A DNA stretch of 64,000 bases. Source: Ogataea parapolymorpha DL-1. Taxonomy: Eukaryota > Ascomycota > Pichiomycetes > Pichiales > Pichiaceae. Under the pieces are notes generated by a model. The model saw nothing but the letters and a program-made list of their open reading frames with translations, had not been told where the DNA came from and searched no databases. The stretch covers positions 1,054,001 to 1,118,000 of the forward strand of contig NC_027860.1 of assembly GCF_000187245.1 (NCBI RefSeq), written 5' to 3'. Position numbers and translations under genes: made by a program. Shown here piece by piece: positions 29,084 to 39,250 of this stretch. Positions within the stretch are counted from its first letter, which is position 1; each line of letters starts with the position of its first letter.

Positions 29084-32000
29084 GATTGTAGCTATTCGTA
29101 AGTTTGAACTTAATTTTTTTCCTTCCTGCGGCTCAAGACTTTTTCTACGAACAAATTTTACGAAAAAAGAACAAGCTCTTTTATCTGACATGAGCAACCT
29201 CAGGCTCGCACTACTGCGATGTACGGAGTTGCAGTCTGCTACCAAGAGAGAGCTTGCTTTGCAATGGTGTCTTGATTTGACCACGTCATTGTCCCGAGAT
29301 AAATATCGCTATAGTGGTCTTGTTCCCAAACTTTCACGAGATCGACTGCGCTACATCGCCACCCAGTTACAGCAGTTCAGACGCAACATTTCCATGACAA
29401 ATACTAAGTTTTTTGAACATAACTTGAAGATTTTGGCTGAGCAGCCATCCTCTTCCAAATTATTCGAAGAAGCTCACGATAAAGTGAAACAATATATAGA
29501 GCTAAAAAAGACGCATAGCGAAAACGAGCACGAGAAAGCCGAACTTTTCGACTACTTGTACAAAAACCGCTACGAAAGTCTAATTGTGAAACTTTTTAGA
29601 GATTCAGTCGACAGATTCGCAGGTTTAAAAGAATCACAGTTTTACCAGCTTACGACAATCATTGATAGATATGGAACACTGGAGGATTTGAACTCTTTTC
29701 TTGAGCAATATGGTACCAAGAAGACAAGTCACCTGCTTCGAAGGCTTGATAACTTGAATAAGACGCAAGAAATAAGTGCGATACTAAAGTTCCAAGAATC
29801 TCACGACGCCAACTTACTATATTATATTAAAAACTACCGAGGATTATCATTAGCGCTCACTAAACACCTTAGGCACCAGATATGGACTTCAAAGTCTCCA
29901 GAAAAGAAGCAAGCCATGGCCAAGGCAACAGTGGATATTTTGGGTCCTGAGAATTGCGATGTCCAATTCTTAGCAGAGGCTTATCGCGTACTTCGCTCTG
30001 GGGATTTGAAAAATAGGTATGAGTTGGCAAAGCAGCTAATTGATCCTCACAGAAAGAAAGACGTTATATTTGCTATGCTCTCAGATACCAGTCCGATTGA
30101 AAGCTGCTACTTATGGGCGAACGAATTTCCTGACATACAATTAACAAATCAAGTCCCGAAGGAACTTTACATTCTTAAACACAGATATCTATTTGCTGGA
30201 AGGCTCCCAAAAAATTTTGTTCAGCACCTTGATCTGGACCGCGCTCAATTGGACAAGTTCATCAGTTGTCTTATTTTTGGGTACTCGCGCTGGGGTGACC
30301 ATCAATATGTGTTTGACCTTGTCAAATTGAAGAGTCAACTGGGGCTTGAAATTTCAATAATTGATCAAGTTGGGATTTTTCTGGCCACTCTGCAACTTGA
30401 CCAAAGCAAAGCGTATGACGCTTTCAAGAGTCTGCCTCAGGAGGCACATCGATATGTTGTCAAAGAGGTGCTCGAGATGCTCGGCAAGGCTAATCGATGG
30501 GATGAATTAAATGCTTTTTTCTCTAGTTTGTCCCGATTGCAGTACACCCCAACCCTGGCAGATTATACAATGATGTTCGAGGCACTCGCTAGTCGTGGAG
30601 CTACGGACCAAATTCTAGAAATATGGGAGATGTTTTTAAGAAGGGGAATGACCCCAACTGATAGAATATTACAGGCCGTTATTAAGTCACATATAAGGAA
30701 ACAGGCATATGCTGACTGTTTGCAATGGTTTGCTGCCTATTCGCATTTTAAGATTCCTTTATCACCCAAAGCATATGGCTTGATGCTACAGTCACTTTCA
30801 GGAACGAACGAGCTAGTGGCATGTTTCCAGCTTTTGGATGAGCTGACCAAGATTAAAAATGCTGCTCTGAAGAGGAACAATTTCTCAGGATTTATGAGTA
30901 ATTGTGCTATTGGAGGAGACCATAAGAGCATTGAGACGCTTTTGAGCGTGTATTACCCCAAGTTCGGACTTACGCCAGAGGCGTCTGATTTTACTTGGAT
31001 TTTGAGGGCCCACTTCAACTCACAAAGATACGACACTGTGATCGACATATTCAGAAAACTGCAAGCTGACAAGTTAGACTGCTACGGTAGTTACGAGGTG
31101 GCTTTATTATCAGCATCACGATTGGGCACCTTGCGGACTTTTGACAATCTGTGGGCCGAATTTTCTGGCAAATACAAGAACGAGCTGAAGGTCGAGTCGT
31201 ACGAACCATTTTTGATTGCATACTGCCGTCGTCACAAGTTTAACAGCTTAGTCAAGTTCATGGATGGTTTGAGGGAACATTACGGAAAGTTCCCTACGAA
31301 GTTGCTGAACCAGGTTTTCTTTCAATACATGCGAATGGGAAAGTTGCAGAACGCTTTCGGTCTAATTGGAGTTGCACTCTCCAGGGGAATCGAAATTAGC
31401 TCCAAGACTTATTCTTTGGTTCTTCAAGCTGGAACGAATTTGGTTAGCAATTTCAATGCTTCCCTTATGGAGGAACTGCTGAACAACAAATCCAAGGACT
31501 CTGTGGGATTTGCAGAGAAGGATCTAAGTCCAGCGGCTTTCAAATCGGCTATTAAGTGCTTGTTGAATGAGAACCAGACTCGGAAGGCTCGTTCTTTATT
31601 TGAAACGTACATCGAAACGTCCAGTTCATACTTTTTGGACAACGTTCATATTTTAGCCCTAGAGTTGATGATTCTTGGTAAGGAAAACCGGTGGCAGGAA
31701 TTTGACAGTTGCTTCAACAGGTATTATTCCATTGTAAGACAGAAAATTGTTCACGCTCGTCTGAAAAACACGCAGGTGTACGATAAGATGGACGATCTTA
31801 ATTTCCGTTTGCATACAGGCTCTACCTTGCAAACTCTGGACGAAATCAGGCTGCGAGACAGATCCTTGAAACCTGGAGCGATTGCCCGGTATTTGAGGGA
31901 AGCAATTATCGATGTCTGGCCTTACCGCTTGAAGCAATTGGTTCATCAAGGCCAGCTGAGAACAATTCCCCAAGCCGTCGAGCAGATGCTTGCCGAGGGT

Positions 32001-32711
32001 TTCGTGCTGAGCAGCTCCAACATTAACGAAGCAGCACTCAAGTTAAGTATGGATCCGTCTCTGGTCCATGAAACCGTCAAGTTCATTGAGCGTTACTTAT
32101 TAGGAGATCTCATGAAACGCGGCAGACACCGTTTCCTGAGGTTGCAGTTCAAAAGTTCAACGACGGTGCCGCCTGTTCCGATCCGCTCGAGTCCCCTGCA
32201 CTTCCATTTAATAATGATGAATCTTACGAAGCACATCAAGGCTCTGCCGCGATCAGAAGCTCTGGAAGTGTTGCGGTCCCCGGTTTTAGCCAAGAGAGAT
32301 ACCGTTTTACGCCACAGGTCACATATACAAGAGAACTTCAACAAACTTAGGGCCAAAGCGCTTTTGCAAACCAGTATCGCCAACAAACACACGCGCATTG
32401 AAGCCTATAAAGAAATCCGCACAAAGCGCCACGGGTATATTCGCTCTCGAATAAATGAGATCAACGAGTATTCGAGGCTGCTCAATATGCTGCTACAGAA
32501 GATTTCGAATTCTGCAGTCAAGGCGAAGGGACAGGAGTTGCAAGATCTACAGGAACACATCAAAGCTTACAAGGAGAAGCTCAATCAACTGCAACAAGCC
32601 AAAGCCGGGCTTCTTAAAGAGGCCAAAAATATCGTGATTGACGTTCGGACGAAATATGACAAAAAACAAATGTACAACAAGATGGTCGAGACCCATCAGC
32701 AGCAAACATAG
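29082..32711 (+). CDS. Large PPR-like mitochondrial protein
   Basis: The protein is 1209 residues from the ATG at 29082, or 1173 from the next in-frame ATG at 29190. The first start gives a basic, hydroxylated N-terminus (MIVAIRKFELNFFPS ... RLFLRTNF) that looks like a mitochondrial presequence, so I favour it. The body is alpha-helical. The centre has pairs resembling pentatricopeptide repeats (TPTLADYTMMFEALASRG, TPTDRILQAVIKSHIRK). The C-terminal 120 residues are coiled coil (LQDLQEHIKAYKEKLNQLQQ). Yeast proteins of this kind (Pet309, Cbp1, Aep3, Dmr1) bind mitochondrial mRNAs or rRNA for stability or translation. Pet309 is one candidate, but the match is too weak for a symbol. Confidence 0.7.
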   Translation: MIVAIRKFELNFFPSCGSRLFLRTNFTKKEQALLSDMSNLRLALLRCTELQSATKRELALQWCLDLTTSLSRDKYRYSGLVPKLSRDRLRYIATQLQQFRRNISMTNTKFFEHNLKILAEQPSSSKLFEEAHDKVKQYIELKKTHSENEHEKAELFDYLYKNRYESLIVKLFRDSVDRFAGLKESQFYQLTTIIDRYGTLEDLNSFLEQYGTKKTSHLLRRLDNLNKTQEISAILKFQESHDANLLYYIKNYRGLSLALTKHLRHQIWTSKSPEKKQAMAKATVDILGPENCDVQFLAEAYRVLRSGDLKNRYELAKQLIDPHRKKDVIFAMLSDTSPIESCYLWANEFPDIQLTNQVPKELYILKHRYLFAGRLPKNFVQHLDLDRAQLDKFISCLIFGYSRWGDHQYVFDLVKLKSQLGLEISIIDQVGIFLATLQLDQSKAYDAFKSLPQEAHRYVVKEVLEMLGKANRWDELNAFFSSLSRLQYTPTLADYTMMFEALASRGATDQILEIWEMFLRRGMTPTDRILQAVIKSHIRKQAYADCLQWFAAYSHFKIPLSPKAYGLMLQSLSGTNELVACFQLLDELTKIKNAALKRNNFSGFMSNCAIGGDHKSIETLLSVYYPKFGLTPEASDFTWILRAHFNSQRYDTVIDIFRKLQADKLDCYGSYEVALLSASRLGTLRTFDNLWAEFSGKYKNELKVESYEPFLIAYCRRHKFNSLVKFMDGLREHYGKFPTKLLNQVFFQYMRMGKLQNAFGLIGVALSRGIEISSKTYSLVLQAGTNLVSNFNASLMEELLNNKSKDSVGFAEKDLSPAAFKSAIKCLLNENQTRKARSLFETYIETSSSYFLDNVHILALELMILGKENRWQEFDSCFNRYYSIVRQKIVHARLKNTQVYDKMDDLNFRLHTGSTLQTLDEIRLRDRSLKPGAIARYLREAIIDVWPYRLKQLVHQGQLRTIPQAVEQMLAEGFVLSSSNINEAALKLSMDPSLVHETVKFIERYLLGDLMKRGRHRFLRLQFKSSTTVPPVPIRSSPLHFHLIMMNLTKHIKALPRSEALEVLRSPVLAKRDTVLRHRSHIQENFNKLRAKALLQTSIANKHTRIEAYKEIRTKRHGYIRSRINEINEYSRLLNMLLQKISNSAVKAKGQELQDLQEHIKAYKEKLNQLQQAKAGLLKEAKNIVIDVRTKYDKKQMYNKMVETHQQQT

Positions 32712-32736
32712 CCTGTATATAAATCATTTGCATTCG

Positions 32737-33279
32737 TTATATTTGTGGGAATTGTAGCTGTGTAAATGCGTCTGCGGTGCCCCAAATCAGTGGCCCAACA
32801 TGCGGTTGGATGTTATACTCTAGCTTGAGGGTGGCAGTTTTGTTGTGGAGATCAGGATAGTAGTCCCAAACAGAATACTTTGAGCGCACATCGGTCAATT
32901 CTAAAATGCTGTCTTCTTTCGTCGGTATGATTTTGTCCCAAAACACAACTTTGGACACCTCGTTCTTTTTTCCAGGATACTCTCCAACTAAATACACAAA
33001 CACCTGCTTAGTGTTCCAATTGAATAGAGACGACAAATCTGAAGTGAGATCGAAAGCCAATCTGACATTTTCTTTCCCAGAGTTTGGACGGCCTCCAAAG
33101 TTCCTTGAATATTTCATCGTGTTCACAGCCTTGTTGACCGAAATGTGCGCCGGAATCGATCCGTGTTCACTGAAGTGTAACTGAATAAGCCACGAAACAG
33201 AGATGACTGCAGCCATTGTCATCACAAGTGTCAGAACATAGTTCGACACGGTCTGTGCTCGTTGGAACAGAGAGAACAT
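32737..33279 (-). CDS. SPC3: SPC3, signal peptidase complex subunit
   Basis: The protein is 180 residues from the ATG at 33279 (S. cerevisiae Spc3 is 184). The longer frame begins with TTG. It starts MFSLFQRAQTVSNYVLTLVM, the family start, with a single membrane anchor at about 12-32. A luminal domain follows (VRLAFDLTSDLSSLFNWNTKQVFVYLV, then VVFWDKII and the C-terminal GPLIWGTADAF). Spc3 is essential for signal-peptide cleavage with Sec11 in the ER membrane. It is divergent from SWF1, with 45 bp between start codons. Confidence 0.95.
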   Translation of the reverse strand: MFSLFQRAQTVSNYVLTLVMTMAAVISVSWLIQLHFSEHGSIPAHISVNKAVNTMKYSRNFGGRPNSGKENVRLAFDLTSDLSSLFNWNTKQVFVYLVGEYPGKKNEVSKVVFWDKIIPTKEDSILELTDVRSKYSVWDYYPDLHNKTATLKLEYNIQPHVGPLIWGTADAFTQLQFPQI

Positions 33280-33324
33280 TTTGAATAAAATAAAAATTAA
33301 GAGCCGGGTAAAATTAACCAAACC

Positions 33325-34338
33325 ATGCTCGTACCTCTGCTTTTATCATTGGCAGCTGTAGTGTGCATTTTACTGCTTGGGGATCTTCCAGTGTTTCGAA
33401 ACACTTTCGTCTTTGCATTACACTCAAAGATAAGCCATATACTGGATTACAGTCTCTCAACGCTAAAATATCTTGACTCGCATTATTGCAATGGAAACTT
33501 ACAATTCATGGCTCGTTTCGCAGGATGGATAATACCGGCCTTCTACATTATAGTATACTCCTCAGCATTGTGGCTTTTTGCGAAAAACACATTGCCACTA
33601 TTACCAAATAGACATCTTATTATCATCATTCCTTCTGTCCTAATCAATTACTACACATTTTCCATGGCTGTGCTACTCGATCCGGGGTCGAAACCAACAT
33701 GCATATTTCCATTTGACGAGATTATATACAGTCCTTCGACTTGTCGAACGTGCAAAACTTTGAAACCAGCGAGAAGCAAACACTGTTCCGCGTGCAACCG
33801 CTGTGTCCAATTATTTGATCATCACTGCGTTTGGCTGAACAACGATGTTGGGCACTACACCTATCGCTACTTTTTGACGTTCCTGTCGTCCAAAGTCTGG
33901 ACGTTTACCTACGGAGCAATTTTATGTTGGAAAGCACTAGCTACCACTCCCCGGATGTTTTGGCATACAGTAACGAAGTCCAACTCCGCCAATAAAATTT
34001 CTGGAGCTCTATTTTTATTATGCATTTTATTGCTGCCATTGGTAGCAATATTCTTAGCAGAACATCTGCGGTACATTTACTTGGGGGTTACCACTAACGA
34101 GACTGCTAAATGGGACTACATTCGGTACTTATTTGAAAACCGCTTATTGTACAGAGTTGACACAGAGAATGGTTGCAGGTACGTGATCGCCAATGAGACA
34201 GGATATACCACTTTGAGTGGCACTGAAGTAGATGTCCGTGAACCTAAACTGGTCCATTCCTGGAAGGACTTACAAAACATCTACGACAAAGGGTTCATTT
34301 CGAACCTCGTTGAACGTATTTTTCCGAAAGCTTTATAA
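33325..34338 (+). CDS. SWF1: SWF1, DHHC palmitoyltransferase
   Basis: The protein is 337 residues (S. cerevisiae Swf1 is 336). It has an N-terminal signal-anchor, further membrane spans at about 65-88, 97-117 and 218-240, and the cysteine-rich DHHC domain on the cytosolic side. That domain shows CRTCKTLKPARSKHCSACNRC and DHHC at 165-168. Swf1 palmitoylates SNAREs and other proteins with Cys next to a membrane span, at the ER. One oddity: the conserved NNCxG that follows DHHC reads NNDVG here (D174). This replaces a cysteine that ligates zinc in related enzymes, and the following Asn of the GxxN motif is Thr. The catalytic Cys is intact. It converges on the flippase gene, with 16 bp between stops. 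Confidence 0.9.
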   Translation: MLVPLLLSLAAVVCILLLGDLPVFRNTFVFALHSKISHILDYSLSTLKYLDSHYCNGNLQFMARFAGWIIPAFYIIVYSSALWLFAKNTLPLLPNRHLIIIIPSVLINYYTFSMAVLLDPGSKPTCIFPFDEIIYSPSTCRTCKTLKPARSKHCSACNRCVQLFDHHCVWLNNDVGHYTYRYFLTFLSSKVWTFTYGAILCWKALATTPRMFWHTVTKSNSANKISGALFLLCILLLPLVAIFLAEHLRYIYLGVTTNETAKWDYIRYLFENRLLYRVDTENGCRYVIANETGYTTLSGTEVDVREPKLVHSWKDLQNIYDKGFISNLVERIFPKAL

Positions 34339-34354
34339 TTGTACATAGAATGAA

Positions 34355-37300
34355 TCATTCTCTTTCATGTTCTTTTGAAAGACGCCCTATCAAATTCTCA
34401 GCTGTCGTCACACCAGGAATTTCTAGGCTTGAACGCAAACGTTGGGGGGAAGATTCGCGGCCTTCCAATTCCTCCATTTGCTGTCTTGTCAAATCTAAGG
34501 ACCTCTGTCTATTAGCGTCCAGAGAGTTCCGACTGATCCGGCTTCTAAGACGAGCCATTCGGTCAGCATCTGTCATAATTCGAGGGTCTCTTTTCACGGT
34601 CAAAGAAGGTCTCTGCAAACCATCATGGTTGTAACCACCTGTAAATTCCATTTCAATTTCTTCCGTAGCCAGAGTATCCACAGATTCGGAAATTGGAATT
34701 GGAGATGCGGTTAAGTCCCTGTTTTTTTTGAATAGTCGCTGGAAGACTGACGCACGTTTTCCACCTGTTCCATTGATCGAATCTCTGAAAGGAGAGACAG
34801 GCGTGTCCGGTAGATGAATAGGAGCCTCCGCCAACTGTTCTTTAGTGTAGTTTGAGATTTTTGCTCTATCTGGATCTGTTGGATCATAATCCTCGTGATA
34901 TTGATCAAAGTCTCCTTTGGCAACGGCTTCCCTGATAATGTCAATGTCCTTCGGATACCACAGTTTGCAAATGAAGTCATACGCGAATCTTGGTAAAATA
35001 CAAGTTAAAACACCGGGGAAATAACATGCCCAAAAAGATGGTGTGCCATACATGCGAGCAGCCGACTTATAAAATTCTCCCGAATAGGTAGATGACGACC
35101 AAACACCGGTCCATCCAAACACCACAAGGATCGATAGAGAAATAATAAGAACCGTCAGCCAATCCCATCTGTGAATATGGAACAGAACATACAAGTCGCA
35201 TGAAGTGGTGGCGATGGTTGCGACCAGGGCACCAACCAGGTATCTGTGATCCAAACTCAGTCCGTTGAAAGTGACAACACTATTCTTGTAGTAGAGGAAG
35301 TAAGGGTAGAAGTATGAAATCAACGATTGGTAAAAACCATCCGTCATATACCACCAAAATTTTTCCATTGTCCATTCGGTCCTCAAAATGCCAGTTTGGT
35401 AAAGCTGAGGCACCAACAAGGAGATATGTCCCGGAACATCTTGGTCGAAAATGCCCATGAAAATGACTGGCAGTGAGGTATATGCCAAGTTGTAGAACAT
35501 CAAATACGTGTATTCGAACAGGTATGTTCCGTCGAAATCGTCGTAAATTCCGTACCAAAAGAGTGCCAGCGTGAAAACCACGTTTTTGTAGAAGAAACTT
35601 GGAATCATTTCTGCAAGCCGTTTATAGGACCATCTTCCATGAACTAAAACCAATCTTGCCAGATATCTGAATTGACCAAGAGCGTAGTCTGCCGACATCA
35701 CGGCTTGGGTTCCTTCCTCACCGGCGATACCAACACCGACGTCAGCGGCCTGAATCATAGCCACATCATTGGATCCGTCACCAATAGCCAAGGTCATGAC
35801 ATCCAGACTTTCCTTAACAAGCTTCACCACCGCAGCCTTCTGTGCGGGAGAAACACGACAACAAAGGACAGCTTTACATTGTTTGCACAAAAGTAGAAAT
35901 TTGTACTTTGTTTTCTCGTTGAGTGCCAATTTCAAGGCTTCACCATCAATGACCAAGCCAAAGTTTCCAGTGGGAAGAGAATGATTTTTCTTGGCACGCT
36001 GAAGCTCTTCCAATGAACCTTCCATGTCAAAATGTGTGTTCAGGTATTTCTCAATAAGAGCCAAAACCAATTCCGACTTGTCCCCAGCTAAAGATTTAAT
36101 CTCACCTTCGGTGAACAAAGATTCGATGTCGTCTCCTGATGTCTTGATGACAAGCAAATCCATCCCATTTTCTAGCATATTACAGGAAAAGCCAATGTTG
36201 ATGGCAGTCTCAACCTTGTCACCGGTCAAAACCCAAAGCTTGATACCTGCCTTTGCCAAAAGTTGAATCGAATCAGGAACACCATCTTGAAGACGATCCT
36301 CAATAGCAGTTCCTCCGAGAAGAGTCAAATCCTGTTCAATGGAAGAAGCAACCTCTTCCATTTTTTCTTCCCTTTGATCCAAAGCAGAAGATGCAACATT
36401 GTGTCTGGCCTGCCATTCTTCATATTCGGACCACGTTAGCTCTCTCTGAGCAATGCACAAGGTTCTCAATCCCTCTGTTGCAAATTCCTCTAGGTGGATC
36501 GCGGTTTTGTCTAGTAACTCCTGATCGTTCGATTGGCCCAATCTAGAATAAATAATGGAGTCAGCACCTTTACAAATCAAAAGAACAGTTGGCTCTTTGT
36601 TTTTATCCGTTGGAGGAATCTTTATCATAACACTCATTCTTTTTCTAGTCGAGTTGAACTCCAAAATGTTCAAAATTTGATACTCCTTCTCAACACCTTG
36701 AACGTTCAGAACCAGACCCTTTTTAGTTCTTCTGACAAACTCAAACCCAACGTCTTTCGCTGTAGCCACAAGTGCTGCTTCGTCAGGACTTTGTGCTTTT
36801 AGCTCCATTTTTCCTGGGTATTTTTCTGATGGCTCAGTTAGAACGCTGTGACACAGAGCTAGCGCAAGCATAAAATGTTCCAAAGCCTGCTTTTGGGCGA
36901 TTCCAGAGTTTCCTTTCAAGTCTTCCGCGAATGGCTTCGAGACGAAAGTCAGCTCATCTTGGACATCTGGTGATAGTTTTCCCTGATTAATGACTCTCAG
37001 CATATTGATCATTTCGACTTTATCTTTGGCGATCTCTTCCTTCTCCCTGGCAGCCTCTTCTTCAACGTCAATTCCTTGACGTCTTCTAATACCCGCATAA
37101 GCTTCAGTATAAGCCCGCCCATACGTGACACCATTAATTGTACATTTTTTGAATTCCATCACATTTTGCGTTAAGGTACCAGTTTTGTCGCTGAAAATGT
37201 ACTCAATCTGACCGAGATCATCAGAGATATTCCAAGACTTTGGGGTACATGGATAATCCAGCTTCTCATAGTACATGTTAACATCTGAATAAATGAAAAA

Positions 37301-39250
37301 TGCCTGTGCTGTTTTGATGATCTCAATAGAGATATAAAGAGAGATCGGGACCAAAGATTGGTATAAGATCAGCGCAACGAAAAATCCAAGAACACCATTT
37401 GCAGCTGCCGAACCCGCAATAGTTCCATACTCAAAATAGTTCCTGATGGTATACGGTTTGTGATAGTAAATTCCATTAACCAAACCACTGACAAAACATA
37501 AAAGGAAAAGCAAAACAAAATTGAAAACGACACAACCATTCAGTTCACGAGAGATTCTTGATCTTTTGGAAGGTGTTACGCCAGCGTTCATCATAATTTT
37601 TGTATCGTCACCAGTAAAGACAACCATTCCAACAACCCATTTAGTGTTTCTCAATGTACAACCACGAAGGAGCATGTTATTGATTGTAACCGGCTCATTA
37701 GACATTTTGTTGGTATCATCTCCAGCAACATAATACTTTAGGTTTCCTTGATAATTGTACAAGTTGGCTTTCGGTCCCTCGCTCTCCAGCCAAAATTTGC
37801 ATCTGGCTAAATCATTAACGGATTTGATTGATGCCGATGAGCACTTTAATGCCTGTTTGACTTTCAAATTAGTTTCACCGTCCAAATTCTTGGTCTCAGT
37901 ATAACAAGCCCCATCAGCATCAGAAGTTGACAAAATTAAAAGATCAACTGGTATCGACTCATTAGCTTTGATCTTAACAATATCACCGACGTGAACATTT
38001 TTCCAATAATCTTTTTTGAAAGTTGGATTCAAATTATTGTGACTCGTGGATGAGGGAGGAGCTGTAAATGGCTCAATTCTGGTCGAAAACATATCTCCTC
38101 CAATTTCCTCATTCTTGTCCGAAAATGGATCTGCTGCTGCATCACTAGTCAGCGATGCTGAGCTAGCAGCATGGTCGCCCTGAAAACTTTTTCTGTAATC
38201 GAAGCTATCTATCGACTTTCTAATATCTGCTGGATCGTCTCTAAGAGGATCTATTGTTTTCTTGCCCTTCACTTTATGGATTAAATCCAGCATACGGTGA
38301 GATGAAAATTTCTTTATTCTCCTCCACAAGCTGATATGCTCCCCATTGAAATTAGGATTATCCATGCCCTTCAAAATGTGAGTGACTTGGTTGTTGACCT
38401 CAAGGTCCAAACCTGTACGTCTTGAATCTTCAAGCGCATCTTTGAATGCCGTAATAGCCACAATAACAATCAGTGGAACGGCTGATAATGCAGGGCTGGG
38501 AACTCCGAAAATCTCAAAGGCTCCCATTATAATCATGATCAAGAAGTAGATGTTAGCGACGTTTTCAAATTGGTAGTACAAGTTTTTAGGAATGAATGAC
38601 AGTGGTGTATACTTGGTGGTCCGAATCTTGTTTCTTGTGTATTCTGGAGGATTGCCATCACTGTCCTTTTCGTTGTCCGGCAAAGCAAGGTTCCAATAGA
38701 TGTTCCTCTTTTCTGATGATCGATCTTGACTTCCATCATCGTTATCGTCGTCCCTTTCAGCAGAATCTCCGCCGCTGAACATTCTCCGGCCCGGCATTTT
38801 CTTCGAAATACTCCGTTTGAACGTTTTATTTCTGGACAAGGGGTTTCCGTCCTTCCGTCTCTGAGTACCCCATCTGTGTCTCTTGATGGCCGTGCTATTT
38901 GACCGTGGCAAATCGCCTACATAATCGCCCTCCTCTTCATCGTCCTCGCTTCCCTGACCCTCAAATCTAACATGTGCATCCTGCAAATTGACCGTAGAGA
39001 ACTTTTTCGAATCGGACTTTGTCATTCCGAACACATCATCTTCATACTCATCCGCGGTATCAAATGATGTGTCCTGGAACTGCGAGCGTTGCGATCTTTT
39101 GGAAGCCGACCTCCCACTAGGAGGGGCCGTAGAACGTGGTGTATTTGTGATAGAGCTTCCTGGGACAAACCGGAAGTCTGACTCATCAGCCGTGAACTCA
39201 TAGCTGTCCTCAAAGGGACTTCCCACGCTGTTATCCGGATCCTGTGACAT
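34355..39250 (-). CDS. DNF1: DNF1/DNF2-type P4-ATPase (phospholipid flippase)
   Basis: The protein is 1631 residues (S. cerevisiae Dnf1 is 1571). A long acidic/serine-rich cytosolic N-terminus is followed by the P4 core. The core shows EYTRNKIRTTKYTPLSFIPKN before TM1, DGET (NLDGETNLK) in the actuator domain, the phosphorylated aspartate D688 in DKTGTLTQN, the nucleotide domain KGADSIIYSRL, and the hinge GDGSNDVAMIQAADVGVGI. About ten membrane spans are present. Sequence around the first spans (FEIFGVPSPALSAVPL) fits the Dnf1/Dnf2 branch rather than Drs2, Neo1 or Dnf3. These enzymes, with a Cdc50-family partner, move phosphatidylcholine and phosphatidylethanolamine to the inner leaflet of plasma membrane and endosomes. 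Dnf1 and Dnf2 cannot be told apart by eye. Confidence 0.9.
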   Translation of the reverse strand: MSQDPDNSVGSPFEDSYEFTADESDFRFVPGSSITNTPRSTAPPSGRSASKRSQRSQFQDTSFDTADEYEDDVFGMTKSDSKKFSTVNLQDAHVRFEGQGSEDDEEEGDYVGDLPRSNSTAIKRHRWGTQRRKDGNPLSRNKTFKRSISKKMPGRRMFSGGDSAERDDDNDDGSQDRSSEKRNIYWNLALPDNEKDSDGNPPEYTRNKIRTTKYTPLSFIPKNLYYQFENVANIYFLIMIIMGAFEIFGVPSPALSAVPLIVIVAITAFKDALEDSRRTGLDLEVNNQVTHILKGMDNPNFNGEHISLWRRIKKFSSHRMLDLIHKVKGKKTIDPLRDDPADIRKSIDSFDYRKSFQGDHAASSASLTSDAAADPFSDKNEEIGGDMFSTRIEPFTAPPSSTSHNNLNPTFKKDYWKNVHVGDIVKIKANESIPVDLLILSTSDADGACYTETKNLDGETNLKVKQALKCSSASIKSVNDLARCKFWLESEGPKANLYNYQGNLKYYVAGDDTNKMSNEPVTINNMLLRGCTLRNTKWVVGMVVFTGDDTKIMMNAGVTPSKRSRISRELNGCVVFNFVLLFLLCFVSGLVNGIYYHKPYTIRNYFEYGTIAGSAAANGVLGFFVALILYQSLVPISLYISIEIIKTAQAFFIYSDVNMYYEKLDYPCTPKSWNISDDLGQIEYIFSDKTGTLTQNVMEFKKCTINGVTYGRAYTEAYAGIRRRQGIDVEEEAAREKEEIAKDKVEMINMLRVINQGKLSPDVQDELTFVSKPFAEDLKGNSGIAQKQALEHFMLALALCHSVLTEPSEKYPGKMELKAQSPDEAALVATAKDVGFEFVRRTKKGLVLNVQGVEKEYQILNILEFNSTRKRMSVMIKIPPTDKNKEPTVLLICKGADSIIYSRLGQSNDQELLDKTAIHLEEFATEGLRTLCIAQRELTWSEYEEWQARHNVASSALDQREEKMEEVASSIEQDLTLLGGTAIEDRLQDGVPDSIQLLAKAGIKLWVLTGDKVETAINIGFSCNMLENGMDLLVIKTSGDDIESLFTEGEIKSLAGDKSELVLALIEKYLNTHFDMEGSLEELQRAKKNHSLPTGNFGLVIDGEALKLALNEKTKYKFLLLCKQCKAVLCCRVSPAQKAAVVKLVKESLDVMTLAIGDGSNDVAMIQAADVGVGIAGEEGTQAVMSADYALGQFRYLARLVLVHGRWSYKRLAEMIPSFFYKNVVFTLALFWYGIYDDFDGTYLFEYTYLMFYNLAYTSLPVIFMGIFDQDVPGHISLLVPQLYQTGILRTEWTMEKFWWYMTDGFYQSLISYFYPYFLYYKNSVVTFNGLSLDHRYLVGALVATIATTSCDLYVLFHIHRWDWLTVLIISLSILVVFGWTGVWSSSTYSGEFYKSAARMYGTPSFWACYFPGVLTCILPRFAYDFICKLWYPKDIDIIREAVAKGDFDQYHEDYDPTDPDRAKISNYTKEQLAEAPIHLPDTPVSPFRDSINGTGGKRASVFQRLFKKNRDLTASPIPISESVDTLATEEIEMEFTGGYNHDGLQRPSLTVKRDPRIMTDADRMARLRSRISRNSLDANRQRSLDLTRQQMEELEGRESSPQRLRSSLEIPGVTTAENLIGRLSKEHERE

